DNA of 64,000 nucleotides from Ophiobolus disseminans (GCA_010093685.1 MU006224.1:1208476-1272475), one strand, 5' to 3'. Numbered from the stretch's first letter, positions 52,023-64,000 are shown. Translations and numbers: made by a program. The notes: a model not told the origin generated them from the sequence alone.

Positions 52023-54227
52023 ATGAGTTCCTCCGACCTCTCTACTTCGTCTATAGCAGCGAAACGAACTGTGCAGCAGGCAGGAAAGAGGCAGGCAAAC
52101 GTCAACATGCCGCCGGAGAACAAGGGCGTAGGCTGGCGCAAAAAGATCCAGAACAAGCCCAAGGAACTCCAGCCGCACAAGGTGAGCGCTGACGATGCAG
52201 TGGCTTCAGGCCGCCATTTGTTTTCACGCAAAGGAATCCAGAGCAGTCGACCCGCAACACCAGCGACATCTACGATAGAGGAGGCCGATGAGGGCCCAGG
52301 CGAGCCCGCACAGTCTACAACACCACGTCGGAGTTCCAAACCGAAGCTCGTTCGGTACACGTCGTTGTTCACGAGCTTCAAGGATGTATCAGAGCCTAAA
52401 AGCCCCGACTTTGCTGAGCCTTGGGGCGACATCGATCCGAATTCGGCCGCCCCAGTCCCTTACGTGGACCCAATTGCCATTATCCAAGCTATTCGGTCGC
52501 ACATGGCCAATTTCTCGACCACGCCGCTCTCTTCCACACATAACAGCGGTCTGTTCCGTGTCTTCGAACACTACTACAAATTGAGAAGCGAGAACGAGAG
52601 ACTGGAGGTAGGGCTGCATGAAGCACGTCAGGAATTACAGAGCACTCAAGATCGATGGACGGATGAGGAGCGCCGGTATGCTGAGGAAATACGCCGCCTT
52701 GAGCTACTCATCGCACAGGGCACAGCGGGCGTGGCTGGGTGTGTATCCACATACTGCTCAAACATCATTTGCTGACCTTTTGTAATAGAGTTTTGCATGC
52801 CAGACATGGTAGTGTGATTGATCGCAAGCGTATGCATAGGAAAACGATCTCAGGCGACCTGAAGTCCACCTGGAACGGTTTCCTGACGCAAGAACAAATC
52901 AACACCGAGATCAGATCAAGAAGTCAGGATGGTGTGCATATCAATTATCCAGTACCGCTGCAACTAACAACATTAGTCATTCTTCAACGCTCAACTTCAC
53001 CTTCAGGGAAAATGGCCGCTTTGTCAAGACACTTTACTACGAGAGCAGGCTCAGATCTACAGGTCGGCACACCCCCGACCGATGACAGAAGCCCAATGCT
53101 GTCACGTAAAGTGAGAAGCGAATTGGATCTGTCCAAGCTTGCCAATAGGAATGTTGTGCAGTCTTTCGCGAATTCGTCCCTGAACTCTGGATTCTCGGGT
53201 GGTACTGGAGGTACGTTTCATCAATTGAAGGATTACTCATGGAATTCACACTGACTTCATCCACCAACACCCAGATCCATTGCCAGATGAGTTATCGCCA
53301 CCATCTCCAGTGCCCGTTGAATTAACAGCCGAATCTGATGCGTTTGTTGCTCTTCGTGAGCTGGGTACTCTAGTCGCTAGACGAAGAGGTCTCGATGCTG
53401 ATACGTTCGTCAACAAGCTTATGACACTTTTCTCCGACACCGAAAAAGTTGAGGGTGATACTAAAGCTGTCCAACAATCGAAGCCAGTAGACGACCATGG
53501 GCGTTCTCAGAAGCCATGCATCGGCGAGACGACCCCTATACGTACTCTTCGACGATTTCAGTCCCAACCACAACTGGGCTCTGACATCAAGCGCCGCCGA
53601 CACTTCTCATTCGAGCCGGGAGAGGACCATCTCCATGCATTACAGGAAGAGTCTACGCCCAACGCCAGCGCCAAGTCACAAAAGACCCCATCGATTCCAG
53701 GCTCTCCAGCTTCAGACATTTTGCTGCGTTCCGAAGGCCTTGACTCACCATACCAAGTACCCACTCCTGATCCTCAGAATCTCTCCAAGATCCCTACTCC
53801 CGTCCATCCTTTTGGAAGTCTTCGACGAGAGGCCTCTGTGTCAAGTCTACAATCTAAACAAGCTACATCAAGCGACGGTCGCCATACCTCTCAGTCTAGC
53901 ATATTGACCGCGTTTCGAGAGAATCAAAATGGGGCTAAACGTCCAAGCTCAAGCAGTAGGAGTAGCTCAATCAACAATTTGCGCGGCACAGACGCCTCAC
54001 CATCTTCAACAGAGCAGCCTGGCAATGTTCGCGTTCGTAACAGCGTTGTTAGTCTGGTAACTACGAGGGCAGGAGATCCGACCAACCGTTCGGTAACCTC
54101 TCAGGATGGCAGCCCTGCAAGAAGTAAACCAAGAACGTCTACAACGGGCTTGTCATCCCGAGCTACTCGTCACATGGGTCCAGTCGAGCCCGAGAACAAT
54201 GATCCGAAGAGAGGCGTTGGAGCTTGA
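52023..54227 (+). CDS. uncharacterised coiled-coil, largely disordered protein
   Basis: Exons 52023-52738, 52789-52931, 52977-53210, 53275-54227; 681 aa (696 if the 45-nt segment 52932-52976 is retained). The N-terminus is basic and disordered. A helical block with PYVDPIAIIQAIRSHMANF and NSGLFRVFEHYYKLRSENERL leads into a coiled coil (about 195-240: LHEARQELQSTQDRWTDEERRYAEEIRRLELL). Next is a basic segment with ARHGSVIDRKRMHRKTISG, then SDAFVALRELGTLVARRRGLDADTFVNKLMTLFS, another helix. The C-terminal 250 residues are Ser/Thr/Pro-rich. The layout suggests a cytoskeletal or scaffold protein, but no named domain is recognised and function is unknown. Confidence 0.7.
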
Positions 54228-56476
54228 CGAGTTTCATGTCCTCTTGTCGAGTGTGGTGGGAAAATGGATTTAGCCGTCGGCTTGGGCACGCGGTAGGAAA
54301 GGAATGCGAAATTTCGTAATACGCTCGCACCTGTACATGAGATGCAATGGCAGCGACACTCCAGTCGTTCAACTTAGCTCTTCGCTTCGCCGTCAGAGAT
54401 AAATTGGCTGTGACTCAGGTGAGCGTTACCTCCACAACAATGGCTGATTGTGTGACCGTTGCAGGGTCGAGAGGAATTCGATGGGCTATTCGACTTCTGT
54501 GTATCACAAAGGTCGTCAATGTCATCCTCCCTAAAACTTTCACGTGGGCAAAGGAACGAGCGGCTGATCACCACGAAACAACTGCTATGACGGAGTCAAA
54601 AGCATAATAGCAATGTACCAAATGCACCAAGGGAAACGCTCACGTATGCTAATTACGGTGACCAAACACGAGAACGTGAATTTGCAGCAGGTAATCAAAT
54701 TTCGGTCGCCTTGGGAAAGCGAGATGAGATGTCTGAAAAACCCGAAGTCGCCACTGCAGCTCACATCAGCGAGCGCAATCACGACACTCACTGTCACAGT
54801 CTGTCTTCATGACATGATACGATTGCGGTAGCACCGAAGGTTACTTTTCTTTCTGATTGTGGCTAATGCATTCTGATAGGGGGAGCTGTCATTCCATCAT
54901 CCATGGATAGACGCTAAATTGTTCCTGATGAGTACAAACCCAAACGTCCGATGAACTCATGCACCAATCTAGTTCTCTCTGGACCTTTCTCATCAGCTCA
55001 TTTCTTTCTGCACGTCTACGCGTTTCTCGACGATCAAAGACGACGACTTTAATGTGATTCGCTGCTCGGCGGGATTCTACGCCACAGGTGTGGCGATACG
55101 TCTCGGAGCGATGAGTGGAGTGAGCCAAGCGAGAAATTTGCTGTGCCACAGGACTGACAATCACAACCTCATTGAGCAGCAAAAGCTCTGCCGCGTGACG
55201 ATGTGCGATGCATTTGGTTCGTCGAGATGACCCATTGACGTCGGTCGGTAATCTTTCGCCACACTTATTTTTACACAGGATGGCTTGCAATGGATTTCTC
55301 CGCTATTTGGTCGGGTTGGTGTTCCACCAGCCTTGCGATTGGACGCAAAGGTCATGCAGCAGCCAGGCGCAACTGCAAATCGCAGAACACTTTGGGATGT
55401 TTCCGCAAAGTCAATTGGCGTCTGTGTTTCATCAGTGATGCACGAACGCCCGCGATTATGACGAAGGCATCGGTCGGTGAAAGCGGTTGGAAGACCGCTG
55501 TTTTCGGGAAAGCGCCCGCTAACGACTCCTTAATCTCGGGTTGACAAGGCCAGAATTAACGTTAGGGATCAACTCATCAGACTAGGCGGGCAACGGGCGA
55601 GTTGGCTGTTCACAAGCGATACGGCGCCAACGGCTGATTGCGGGATTGGCTCGAAGAGGTCGACCTGGCGAATTGGCGGGAGCAACCCCGTCTCCCAGGT
55701 TCCGCTCCCACGCAGGGAACAGAGCAGCGGCAGTGAGCTCTGCCGCGTGGAGTCTGCTTTGGGTCGACGAGGGCAGTGAGCTGGGGCGGGAAATGTCATA
55801 ACGCATATGGCACGCGCCGCTGAGGTCTTGTTAGATCCAAGACGGCATAGCGGTCTGGTGCCGGGCCTTGTCGAGCAGAGTCGATGCTCGACACGGCAGG
55901 GTGGGACAGGGCAGCCACACAAGCCTCGCACGCGCGCACTGGTGTGGCAGTTACTGTGGATTCGAGAAACGACGGGCTGGGACCCGGTGCAGCAGGGCCT
56001 TGGGCGGATTCGCGGTCATGGACGCGGGATGGCGACAGCTGCAGCGACAATCGCACCCCATGCGGCCGCGCAGAGTCTGGCCGGCTCGCGGCTGTCGTAG
56101 GGCAAGTGGCTGTGCAGCACGGCTCCGGGTGATCAGTGTGGCCTGTATGGACGCATGTCGCGCAGAGAGGAGCTGCAGACGAGACGACGTCTGAGGCCGC
56201 GCAAAATTACAGCGTTTGAGTCTGGCTAGACCGCGACCCCACTGCTGCGCTTGCACTGACCGTTCCGATGCCACGCGCCTTTTACAGCCCATGTCAGGCA
56301 GGCCCTCGACGCTCGGTCTACTAAAGCCCTGTGGCTTGACTCTGGCTTGACCCTCTGTGGGAGCTGCTCCGTCCTCATAACCACTTCATCAAGGCTCCCC
56401 AACGCCCCGACTTGACCTTCACTTCTCTCGATGCCCCCAGCTACCCACGGTGCCTCCCCCCTCGAGCTCCCGCGCG
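54228..56476. promoter_or_regulatory. long intergenic stretch upstream of the CP2 factor
   Basis: This 2.2-kb stretch has no credible gene. From about 55600 to 56400 it is GC-rich with many CG dinucleotides; 100-codon frames open on several strands only because stops are rare there. The GC-rich block next to the CP2 gene may be its promoter and long 5' leader, with upstream ATGs such as 56431. Confidence 0.35.
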
Positions 56477-59192
56477 ATGTTTCGCAACCGGTAAGTGCTT
56501 GCTGCTGCTGCTGCTGCCGGCGCCGACGACGCAGCGTGCTGTGATGTGCGCGTCGCGTCTGGTGTTGAACGCTGCGGTACCCGTGGGGCTGACCTGACCG
56601 GCCGCTGACCGCCCTCAGGACAAACTCGCAGAAGCCGAATGAGGAACTCCTAGAGTCTTTCAAGACGTCCTTTCCGCACCTCGCACAACGATCGCACTCA
56701 GTGGCCGGGCCCTCCAGTCACTCTCTCACAGATGCGCTAGATGTCGCACACCCCTCACGGTATGCATCCGTCCCAACTCACATGTGCGCGCACCCCCGCT
56801 GCACCTCGAAAATCTACCCCGTCGTATTCCACGCAGCGTGCTGACCAAAATGTGCTCCAGACACGTTGGCGACCACGAGGATGTAAAGGACCAGGACCCC
56901 ACGCCGCGTGGGAACGACCAGCCATGGCGCTTCACGCCGTCTCTGCTCGACCCCAACAGCTTTGCATTTACCACCTTCGCAAACCAGCCGCCTGGCTACT
57001 ACACGCCGACGCCGGGCGGTACCAACACGCTCTACCACAGTCAGGCGGGAGATCTGCACACTCCCGGCTTCAGCTTCGGCCTAGGAACACCACTTTCGCT
57101 ACCCACCTCGGAGGGCGGCATTCACGCCGGCCAGCCTGCATCAGCAGCCCATCTCCACGGCTTCAACCCGCATGCTCTCGGAACCCACCACTTTCCCAAT
57201 GTCAACCCATTTGCTCTTCAGCCGCAGCACTCGCAGGCTTTTGCGCCACATCAGTTCTCGCACGCGCCATCCGCATTCGACCATCCAACCTTGGCACAGA
57301 CGCACGAAAACTCACCCATGGACAACATCGTTTCAGACGTCGAGATGCAGGAGCAGTCGCCCTTGATCGGCTTTGCGCCGCATTCGTACCAGGACAATAT
57401 GGCGGCGGCAGTCGCGCCCCCTCCCCCCCTGCCCAACCAGAACTTCCGATACCATGTCACTTTGAACGCGCCTACTGCCATGATCAAGTCATCGGACGAA
57501 GTCCCAGTCACCTACCTCAACAAGGGACAGGCCTATTCGATTTCCTTGGTGGACACAGCCCCTATGCAGCAGGCTTCGTCGGCACCTGTCAAGTACAGGA
57601 CCTTTATCCGCGTCTCGTTTGAAGACGAACAGCAGCGTCAACGTCCGGCGTCCTGCTGGCAACTCTGGAAAGAAGGCCGCGGGACGAACGAAGCCCACCA
57701 GCGCGGTGGCCGATTGCAAGCAGTCGAGTTTGTGGACCCCAGCCAAGTGGGCGGCGGCGAAATGCAAGGTCGACCAAGGATAGAGGTTGAATCGTCGTCC
57801 TTCGATGGCTTTGCCGTCACATGGACGCCTGTACATAACGCTGCACCAGAATGTTCTTTGGCCGTGCGCTTCAACTTTCTCTCCACCGACTTCAGCCACT
57901 CGAAAGGGGTCAAGGGCATCCCCGTCCGTCTTTGCGCGAAGACCGAGCTCGTCTCAGATATTGTTGGATCGCCCCAAGGAAAGGTAGATGCAGAGCTTTG
58001 CTACTGCAAAGTCAAGCTTTTCCGTGACCATGGAGCCGAGCGCAAGTTGTCAAACGACGTTGCCCATGTCAAGAAGACAATCGACAAGTTGAAGCAGCAA
58101 ATCGCACAAGTGGAGTCTGGAATGAAAGAGTTCGGAAAGCGCAAGCGCAGCAGCTCGATCTCAAAAGGCAGTGCCAGCACGAGACCCGGAAAGGTCCCTA
58201 AGCACAAGAGAACTTGGTCCATGTCTTCGGCCAATTCCAATTCAGGAGCACGTGCTCCAGCCGAAGAAGACCTGCACATCAAGTTGGCGTCCCTACAAGA
58301 CATGTTCAGCTCGACACGGCCTGTGAGCGTGCTCTATCTGCAAGGCGATGAGCAGGACGACCCCGATCTTCATCCAGTTCAGCTGGTCTCAAGTCCCCAG
58401 GAGCTTACCAAACTCGATACCACTCTAGATGCCCAAATGTGGGAAGGACAGAGCGGCCCCTCATCTATCGTATCGCCAACGCCAAGTTCACAGTCCATCA
58501 CGTCGGACAAACGACGCGCATCCTCCTTTCAGCGGCCTAAACCTTTCCAACCTCCTTCGCGCATGTCTTCGAATGAATGGAGGAGTCTTCCACAGACCGC
58601 AACAGGCGACCTCAAGAGCATGCCCACAATACATGCCGGCGCTGATGTCCCAACTAAAGTGCAGAGGCCCTACTCTGACGATCATGCCCTGTCAGGATGG
58701 ATCGAGGCTCTGGGAGTTGATCAGACTTATCAACCCCCTCCTGAGCCTATGTTCAAGCCAGGTAAGCATCGTTAGCACCATGAACACTGAACTATACTAA
58801 TTTCTACGTCAGTGGCATGCTTCTTCGTGCAACCCAGAATCGCGGGTCGGCAGCCTGAAGACAATTACTTCCGTGCCGTCTATCTCCTGGAGCGTACCGT
58901 CAAGGCCCTCGTCAGCAGCATTGCAATGAAGATCAACATTGAGCCGACAAAAGTTACCCGCACAGTTCGGGTAAACCAAAAAGGCCTGCAAATCCTCATG
59001 GACGACGAAGCTATCAACGGCATAGCAGAGCAGCAGGACATGACGGCCGAGTTCCACGAGATCGGCACGCCTCCAGTACACCATTTGAAGCGAGAATGGG
59101 ATGCCGGACCTACAGACATTCAAGTGGACGGCGACATTAGCGTTACAGAGAATGTCAACTCGACTGGCTACGAGTTGCGCCTTCTCTTCTAA
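56477..59192 (+). CDS. CP2/Grainyhead-type transcription factor
   Basis: Four exons: 56477-56490, 56619-56759, 56861-58761, 58813-59192; 811 aa, all phases consistent. The N-terminal region (MFRNR...) is disordered and holds DQPWRFTPSLLDPNSFAF and PPGYYTPTPGGTNTLYH, conserved in fungal CP2 factors. The immunoglobulin-like DNA-binding domain runs from about 260 to 450: NFRYHVTLNAPTAMI, VPVTYLNKGQAYSISL, KYRTFIRVSFEDE, then CSLAVRFNFLSTDFSHSKGVKGIPVRLCAKT. The last exon encodes the C-terminal ubiquitin-like/dimerisation region. Grainyhead-type factors in fungi control wall remodelling and conidial separation (Neurospora grhl). The first coding exon is only 14 nt, supported by donor GTAAGT and by phase into NSQKPNEELLESFKTSFP. 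Confidence 0.88.
56501..56516 (+). repeat. GCT trinucleotide run in CP2 intron 1
   Basis: A (GCT)5 run lies 10 nt after the first donor site, inside the 128-nt first intron of the CP2 gene. Confidence 0.8.
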
Positions 59193-60043
59193 AGTTTTCG
59201 ACCTGTGGCCTGCAAGAGCTGCCACCACGGACTATCACCTCCACACTCAACACCACCTCACGACCCATTACTATAATGACCTTGTACTATTCGTGCGTTT
59301 GGATTGAGCTATCCACTGCTCTATAGGGCCTAATTCTGTCCTGTCGTCTCCTTGACGCGACTTTCCACCATTCGGCGTTTCGAATCTGGAGATACCATGG
59401 CTGCCTCTTTCTGCGCCATTTGCCTTTTCCTATGTTGATACCTTATTTCATATTCTTCTTTCAGGTTCGACCACGATACCCATTATACCTTTTCACCTCT
59501 TTCAGCGGCATAAGATTGCAAGTAACGAGCGAGTGTAAACACACGGCGGAACGAAGCGATTGCTATATACACACACAGTACGGAGCCTGACAGGCTTGGA
59601 ACTGTCATTGTTTTGAGATACATACGATACGGATAGCAATTTCCGGTTGGTTCTAAGGAGATGATCCGATCTCACTCGAAGACGAATACAAGTCTTTGTG
59701 CGCTTATACTCATACTCTTGTCTTCCTACACTGTGTTTCTTGGGCTTCTCATCACTTCACTAATCACGTTAATAACCTCCGCAAACCTTAGTGCGACCAT
59801 CAACTGTGCCGGTCTCACAGATCCCGTACTTCCGGCAGTCCCCTGAGCCTGCAACTTATCCGACTCAGTACACGCGACGCTAGCCGGTAGCACGACTCCG
59901 GTAAAGGCATGCGATTGAGCAGCAGGACCCACAATGATGCAACATCTCAACGATGACATCGATTACGACCATTTTGCAACTATTCTGTCACATCAGACAA
60001 CGAATACTCACACCACCGTCGGAGCAAAATGAGTCGGTCCGGG

Positions 60044-60058
60044 GTCCACATTGTGGAC
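60044..60058. repeat. perfect 7-1-7 palindrome
   Basis: GTCCACA-T-TGTGGAC, flanked by a direct repeat GCAAAATGAG (about 60024 and 60076). Could be a dimeric factor site; one occurrence only. Confidence 0.6.
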
Positions 60059-60955
60059 GGGGACCCTTGGCTCGCAAAATGAGGTGGCTCGTGGGAAGGT
60101 TTAGCCGACTGTCGATCACAACATGGTCCAACACTAGACTAGGCGGGTGCCCGAGGCTTGATGTCATTGTACAGGAAAGATTTGGCGAATCAAAATGCTG
60201 CTACACCACGACAGAACCAAAGAGAACATGCAGGAGCGGTTGTCGAAATCATGTGCTGTCAACCCCAGGAACAACATCGAATGGGAGTGAAGCGGAAGTT
60301 CTGGCTTGAGCGAAAGAAGTGATCTGGTTTCTTCTCCATCAATAATCTAACGCACGCGGTCGCGATATGAAACGGACGGCGCAAACGAATTAAGATTCGA
60401 GCCACGATCAAGACATCAACGGTCGACAAGCGGTCTTTGCAAGCGTGGTTCGAAGAATCGTTCGATTATGGCAAATGAGTATCGACGACTTCCAATGATC
60501 CCCGTACTTCAGGCTGGGTGCGAAACTATCCATCAGCCACAGCATCTATCGGCCATATTGTTCATGCTGTGCTCATTGACCAGTGCGAATCACACGTGGC
60601 CACAAGGTTTGCTTTGTTCTGACGCGTATTGCACCGAAGGAAACCTTTGCGAAGTGCCCCCAAAGTCGCCACCGACTACGTAGGGACAGAAGCATCGTGG
60701 ACCCCGAAGAGTCTATGGTACCAAGCGAACCGTCTGTGAGGACGCGTACTACCCTTCTTACCGACCGTCCAGAACAGGCAGGAATGCTCTGGAAATCACA
60801 ATCTATCCATCAATCAAACGTCTCGAAGGTTCTAAACATAGTAGACGAGTATGTGGCATAAGAAGGGGGAACTGTTCCTGGTCGCCCAATCAGCATACGC
60901 AGGTACAAGATCGGCAAAGGACCTACTATACCCAGATCTTAGGTACAGCCACAGG

Positions 60956-61009
60956 TGGCGCATGCATATGAATTTGCCACAGTTGGCGCATTCATGTGAA
61001 TTTGCCACA
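60956..61009 (+). repeat. two-copy 26-bp tandem repeat
   Basis: Copies at 60956-60981 and 60984-61009 match at 24 of 26 positions, starting TGGCGCAT and ending GAATTTGCCACA. They lie in the gene-poor stretch. Confidence 0.85.
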
Positions 61010-63618
61010 CGGGAACCTTCTCCAAAGCCTTATGGCACCTGGGACACGTACGCACTCGACGCACCTGTGACTCACCATCGCTGGCAGTAGTAGATCGTTA
61101 CTCAATACCAGATGCTCCAAAGTAAGTGTTCAAACTACCCCTCACTATGCTGATGCGGAATGCGCCGATATGCCTCTAGAAGCAGCTGATGTTTGGGAAG
61201 CCACATGAGACGTATTTCTTGGCAGTTCTTTTTCGCATTAACCGTCCTCCGTACTTTCTGATTGACAGCCTCACGTTTTGGCCTTAGCTTCGTCTTCTAT
61301 ACCCCACGCCGAACGTTGTGTCACTCGGTCAATTGAGGTGAGATTAAGCTTGCCGATCTCGCATTTGACCGAACGATGGTGTGTCAAGCCGTTTACCAGA
61401 CGGTTGTTGCTCCGTCGGCATATACCGTAACTACTGAGATGAACTATGGTAGAGCTACTTGTTTCAAATGATATCTGATTGCTTGTTCAGCGCTCTGGAA
61501 GGGGCGAATAGCTGGGCAGAAATTGCGTGTTCCCATCAAGCCCAAAGGGGCCCTCTCCGCGATTCTACCTTCGGAACTCTAGCTTCAGGTTTGTTTTGGC
61601 TGGCTTCCGACCTCGAAATGTCACAACACGGCAAATTCAGTAAAAACAGCGGTCGGTAATTGCACCGATCCTTGCACCTATCCGCAATCTGGTGGAGCAT
61701 CCTGGCGCTTCCTCAAAAAAAAGCCATCAGCCTTGGCCTTCAAAATGAGGGCGAACTCGACAGAGTGGAATTAGCAATCTCCATTCCTTGTCGCACGTTG
61801 TCGCCAAACTGCCTTCGCGATCCATGACACCGACAATTAATCTAGCAAAGTCATCCAGGATCGGCTTTGCAGTCGGTGAACAGCATGGTATGCAAGACGG
61901 GCTCCTGATCACCCAAAAGAGGTTTCAGATGACCCAGATAATGCACGTTGCGCTCCACTCTTTTCTCACCCCATGATCCCAAATGGAAATCCCACGTCAC
62001 GCCTCCGCTCATCCTTGCACGGAGAAACCCAAGCCTGGAGAATCCTTCAGCGCTGCATGTTCAATCCTCCAGCAACCAAAACGCTCATCGCAGCGCAATC
62101 CCACGATTGCACCTTCCTCAAACGGCCGGCTAAAGTCCCAGAACGATCTCACTTCGCTACCGGTTTTTGAGAACAGGTTCTATGCACGTTATCTCGCTTG
62201 ACGAGTCGTGTCGCATTGCGGCGAATGAGACGCGATGTGGCGCGGTGATTATGTAGACCGCGTGCAGCGCGCCGCTGACGCTCGACTGGAATACTGCCGG
62301 TTGGGCAACGAGGTAGAGTGTACCTGCTGGAGCCACGTCTGCGGATGCGGTGAGAAATTGGCGCCATGCAGGCAGCGTCGATGTGCTGGATTCGGCATGT
62401 TCCGCGGAGGCGTGATGGATGGGGTATGGAGGCGTGATTGATGATTTCTTTTTACGACTCCAAAATGGTCGCTGGGGGCTGGCAACATATTTCGGACCGT
62501 CTTGTATGTACATCTCGCTGAGCTGTTCAGTTGTTGTCACAGCTTTCCGGGGGATGTGCCTGTGCGGAACCCATATCCAGGTGAACATCCGGAGAAATTA
62601 CCTTGTCATCCGGTGCAATACCACGGCGTCGGGCATGGCGCCTCACCCAAGATCTTGATTTCCGGATGGAGCGGTGTGGATGTAGTTTGCGGAAAGGGAT
62701 GCGCACTTGCAAGGGATTTTCATTGGAAGGCTAGGATTCGCTGTCGAGAAATCCTAGATGGCGATGATGTGGCTCCCGTGGGTCTGCGTCCTATCGGAGG
62801 ATTTGGGAACTGGGAACAGGGCTTGTGTAGACGCGCAGTTGAAAAGGGATGATGCCGGTTGTCCTGGTGTATTCAGTAGGCATTTGGACAAGTATGTAGT
62901 TTGCAAAAACAAGATAATAGAAATTGGAATTGGTGCACTGCCACAGATTTCGTGGGATTGCGTGGGAGGGGAGTCTATGGGCTTTTCTTTAAAAAATGAC
63001 TCCGTCATGTACAGTACGAAGGCGCTCGTGTTTGGTGATGCACCACTAGGAAGCCAGGATACCCTCACAATACTAGAAAGGCGTTAGAAAATTCTAATAG
63101 AGGTGTAAAGGTAGACAGGTTGTCGTGTGCTAGAATGTAGGTTCTTGCAATATTTGTTGAATAGTACGTTGACTACACATCGGTGCATCACCAAATCCGA
63201 GCTCCTTGGTATGGCACAGGGTCCAGTCTTCCGTTCGTGAGAGGTTGCAACGACCTGTCGATGAGATTGTAGCATGCTTTACGCATTTGGACACTTCTGA
63301 TCTTTTTGAGGGAAGTGTTGTTACAATGCGTCTGCAATGTCGGTAGGTACTTGAGGAAGCCGTGTGCAGAGTTGTTTAAATCTTTGCAAGAGCATGTTAG
63401 CATAAAAGAAAACAATTCTCTTTTCCACTAAAGAGATGATGTGGTAAATTTCCTTGCTTTTAGTCCAAATTGATTTGAGCAACATCAGCACACATGACAC
63501 TCTCCCAACACTTGCATATGCTGTTTCCACTTCACCTGGGCTACGATTTACTCTGAAGGCGATCCACAGCAATCGTGTAAGCAACTCGTTGCTAAATCAT
63601 CACACTGTCTGCCCTTAT

Positions 63619-64000
63619 TCAGTCATCCAACTCCCTCCCAAAGTCGATCAAACGCAGCTTCTTTGCATCCTTCGGATGAAATTGAGCAACCTTCGCCCTG
63701 ACCAGGAATCTCGACGCAGCTGAGTCCTTCTCAAGCTGGAAGTATGCCTTCCCACCGCCTGCCCCAATGAGCGTAGCAAAAAGATTCTCGATCAGCTTCC
63801 GCATCTCCGCATCCGCGGCTTCAGCTTCCGTGGGTGGCTCCTCCTCTTCATTATCCTCAGCAGCAGCTTTATTGCCCCAGATCTGGTCGATTCGGCGCTG
63901 CCGCGTCTTGTCAGATACGGGCTTCTTGGACGACTTTGCGCGTCCTTTCTTGGTGAATCCAGCAGCGAGCGTATCGTCCTCCACGTCGAACATATCACCT
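63619..64000 (-). CDS. 3' part of an unrecognised gene, cut by the window edge
   Basis: The frame is open to the right edge, so the 5' part is outside. The visible 127 residues begin GDMFDVEDDTLAAGF and include a basic stretch (KKGRAKSSKKPVSDKTRQRRIDQIWG), an acidic linker (EDNEEEEPPTEAEAADAEM) and an ordered end: LIENLFATLIGAGGGKAYFQLEK, then FLVRAKVAQFHPKDAKKLRLIDFGRELDD. The alternation of basic and acidic patches suggests a nuclear protein, perhaps chromatin- or kinetochore-related, but I do not recognise the family. Confidence 0.65.
   Translation of the reverse strand, partial: GDMFDVEDDTLAAGFTKKGRAKSSKKPVSDKTRQRRIDQIWGNKAAAEDNEEEEPPTEAEAADAEMRKLIENLFATLIGAGGGKAYFQLEKDSAASRFLVRAKVAQFHPKDAKKLRLIDFGRELDD

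Larger units (their letters stand above)
59193..63618. other. 4.4-kb gene-poor stretch
   Basis: No frame over about 145 codons and none with a recognisable domain. A 61-codon frame at 59661-59846 encodes one hydrophobic helix (LCALILILLSSYTVFLGLLI), too little to call. A 109-codon frame at 62758-63087 is Cys-containing but featureless. A 26-bp tandem pair (60956-61009) and a perfect palindrome (60044-60058) are listed separately. No tRNA B-box with matching A-box was found by eye. Confidence 0.4.

Noticed and set aside
55569..56292. Overlapping frames of about 85-120 codons in the GC-rich block
   Set aside because: Stops are rare here because of base composition; frames open on both strands with no protein-like pattern.
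60385..60400. AGATTCGAGCC resembling a tRNA B-box
   Set aside because: No A-box at proper spacing and no cloverleaf could be drawn.

Overview
The window looks like filamentous ascomycete (Pezizomycotina) chromosomal DNA, most likely a dothideomycete-type fungus. Genes are widely spaced and split by short introns of about 41-130 nt (one of 195 nt), many with a CTAAC-like branch site. Families typical of filamentous fungi are present: a HET-domain protein, a NoxB-type NADPH oxidase, a fungal rhodopsin/Pth11-like receptor, the PalB calpain of ambient-pH signalling and a CP2/Grainyhead factor. Gene models were built by joining reading frames at GT-AG (twice GC-AG) splice sites and checking that phase is kept and family motifs run on across each junction.

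Layout. 0-9.3 kb: palB (-) diverges from a peroxisomal adenine-nucleotide carrier (+); a single-exon HET gene (-) diverges from a metallo-beta-lactamase-fold gene (+). 9.3-17.7 kb: an orphan zinc-finger-like reading frame, noxB (-), a short-chain dehydrogenase (-), a small membrane protein (-) and the ribosome-assembly methyltransferase NEP1/EMG1 (+). 19-28 kb: a VOC (glyoxalase-fold) protein fused to a long repetitive tail (+), a Pth11/rhodopsin-like membrane protein (-), a secreted carbohydrate-binding-like protein (+) and a decayed sorbosone-dehydrogenase-like gene (-). 29-37 kb: eIF3k (-) and TSR4 (+) share a 199-bp promoter; then a small signal-peptide/TM protein (+), an unknown 471-aa protein (-) and the ERAD ubiquitin ligase HRD1 (-). 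38-48 kb: secreted GH32 (+), a phytanoyl-CoA-dioxygenase-like enzyme (+), ER protein disulfide isomerase (+), then the mitochondrial citrate carrier CTP1 (-) head to head with mitochondrial MAM33/p32 (+). 48.5-59.2 kb: a BTB protein (+), a 48-aa secreted peptide gene (-), an unknown coiled-coil protein (+) and a CP2 transcription factor (+). 59.2-63.6 kb has no convincing gene. The 3' end of one more gene (-) is at the right edge.

The content is mostly conserved cell biology (translation and ribosome assembly, ER quality control, mitochondrial and peroxisomal transport, pH and ROS signalling) mixed with a few accessory genes. I saw no biosynthetic cluster, transposon, CRISPR array, tRNA or rRNA. 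I found no clear new multi-gene system. The most unusual items are the VOC-glycine zipper-repeat fusion, the PDI with an 11-mer LEA-like tail before HDEL, two GC-AG introns, a possible exitron, a multi-lesion pseudogene and a very short secreted peptide gene.
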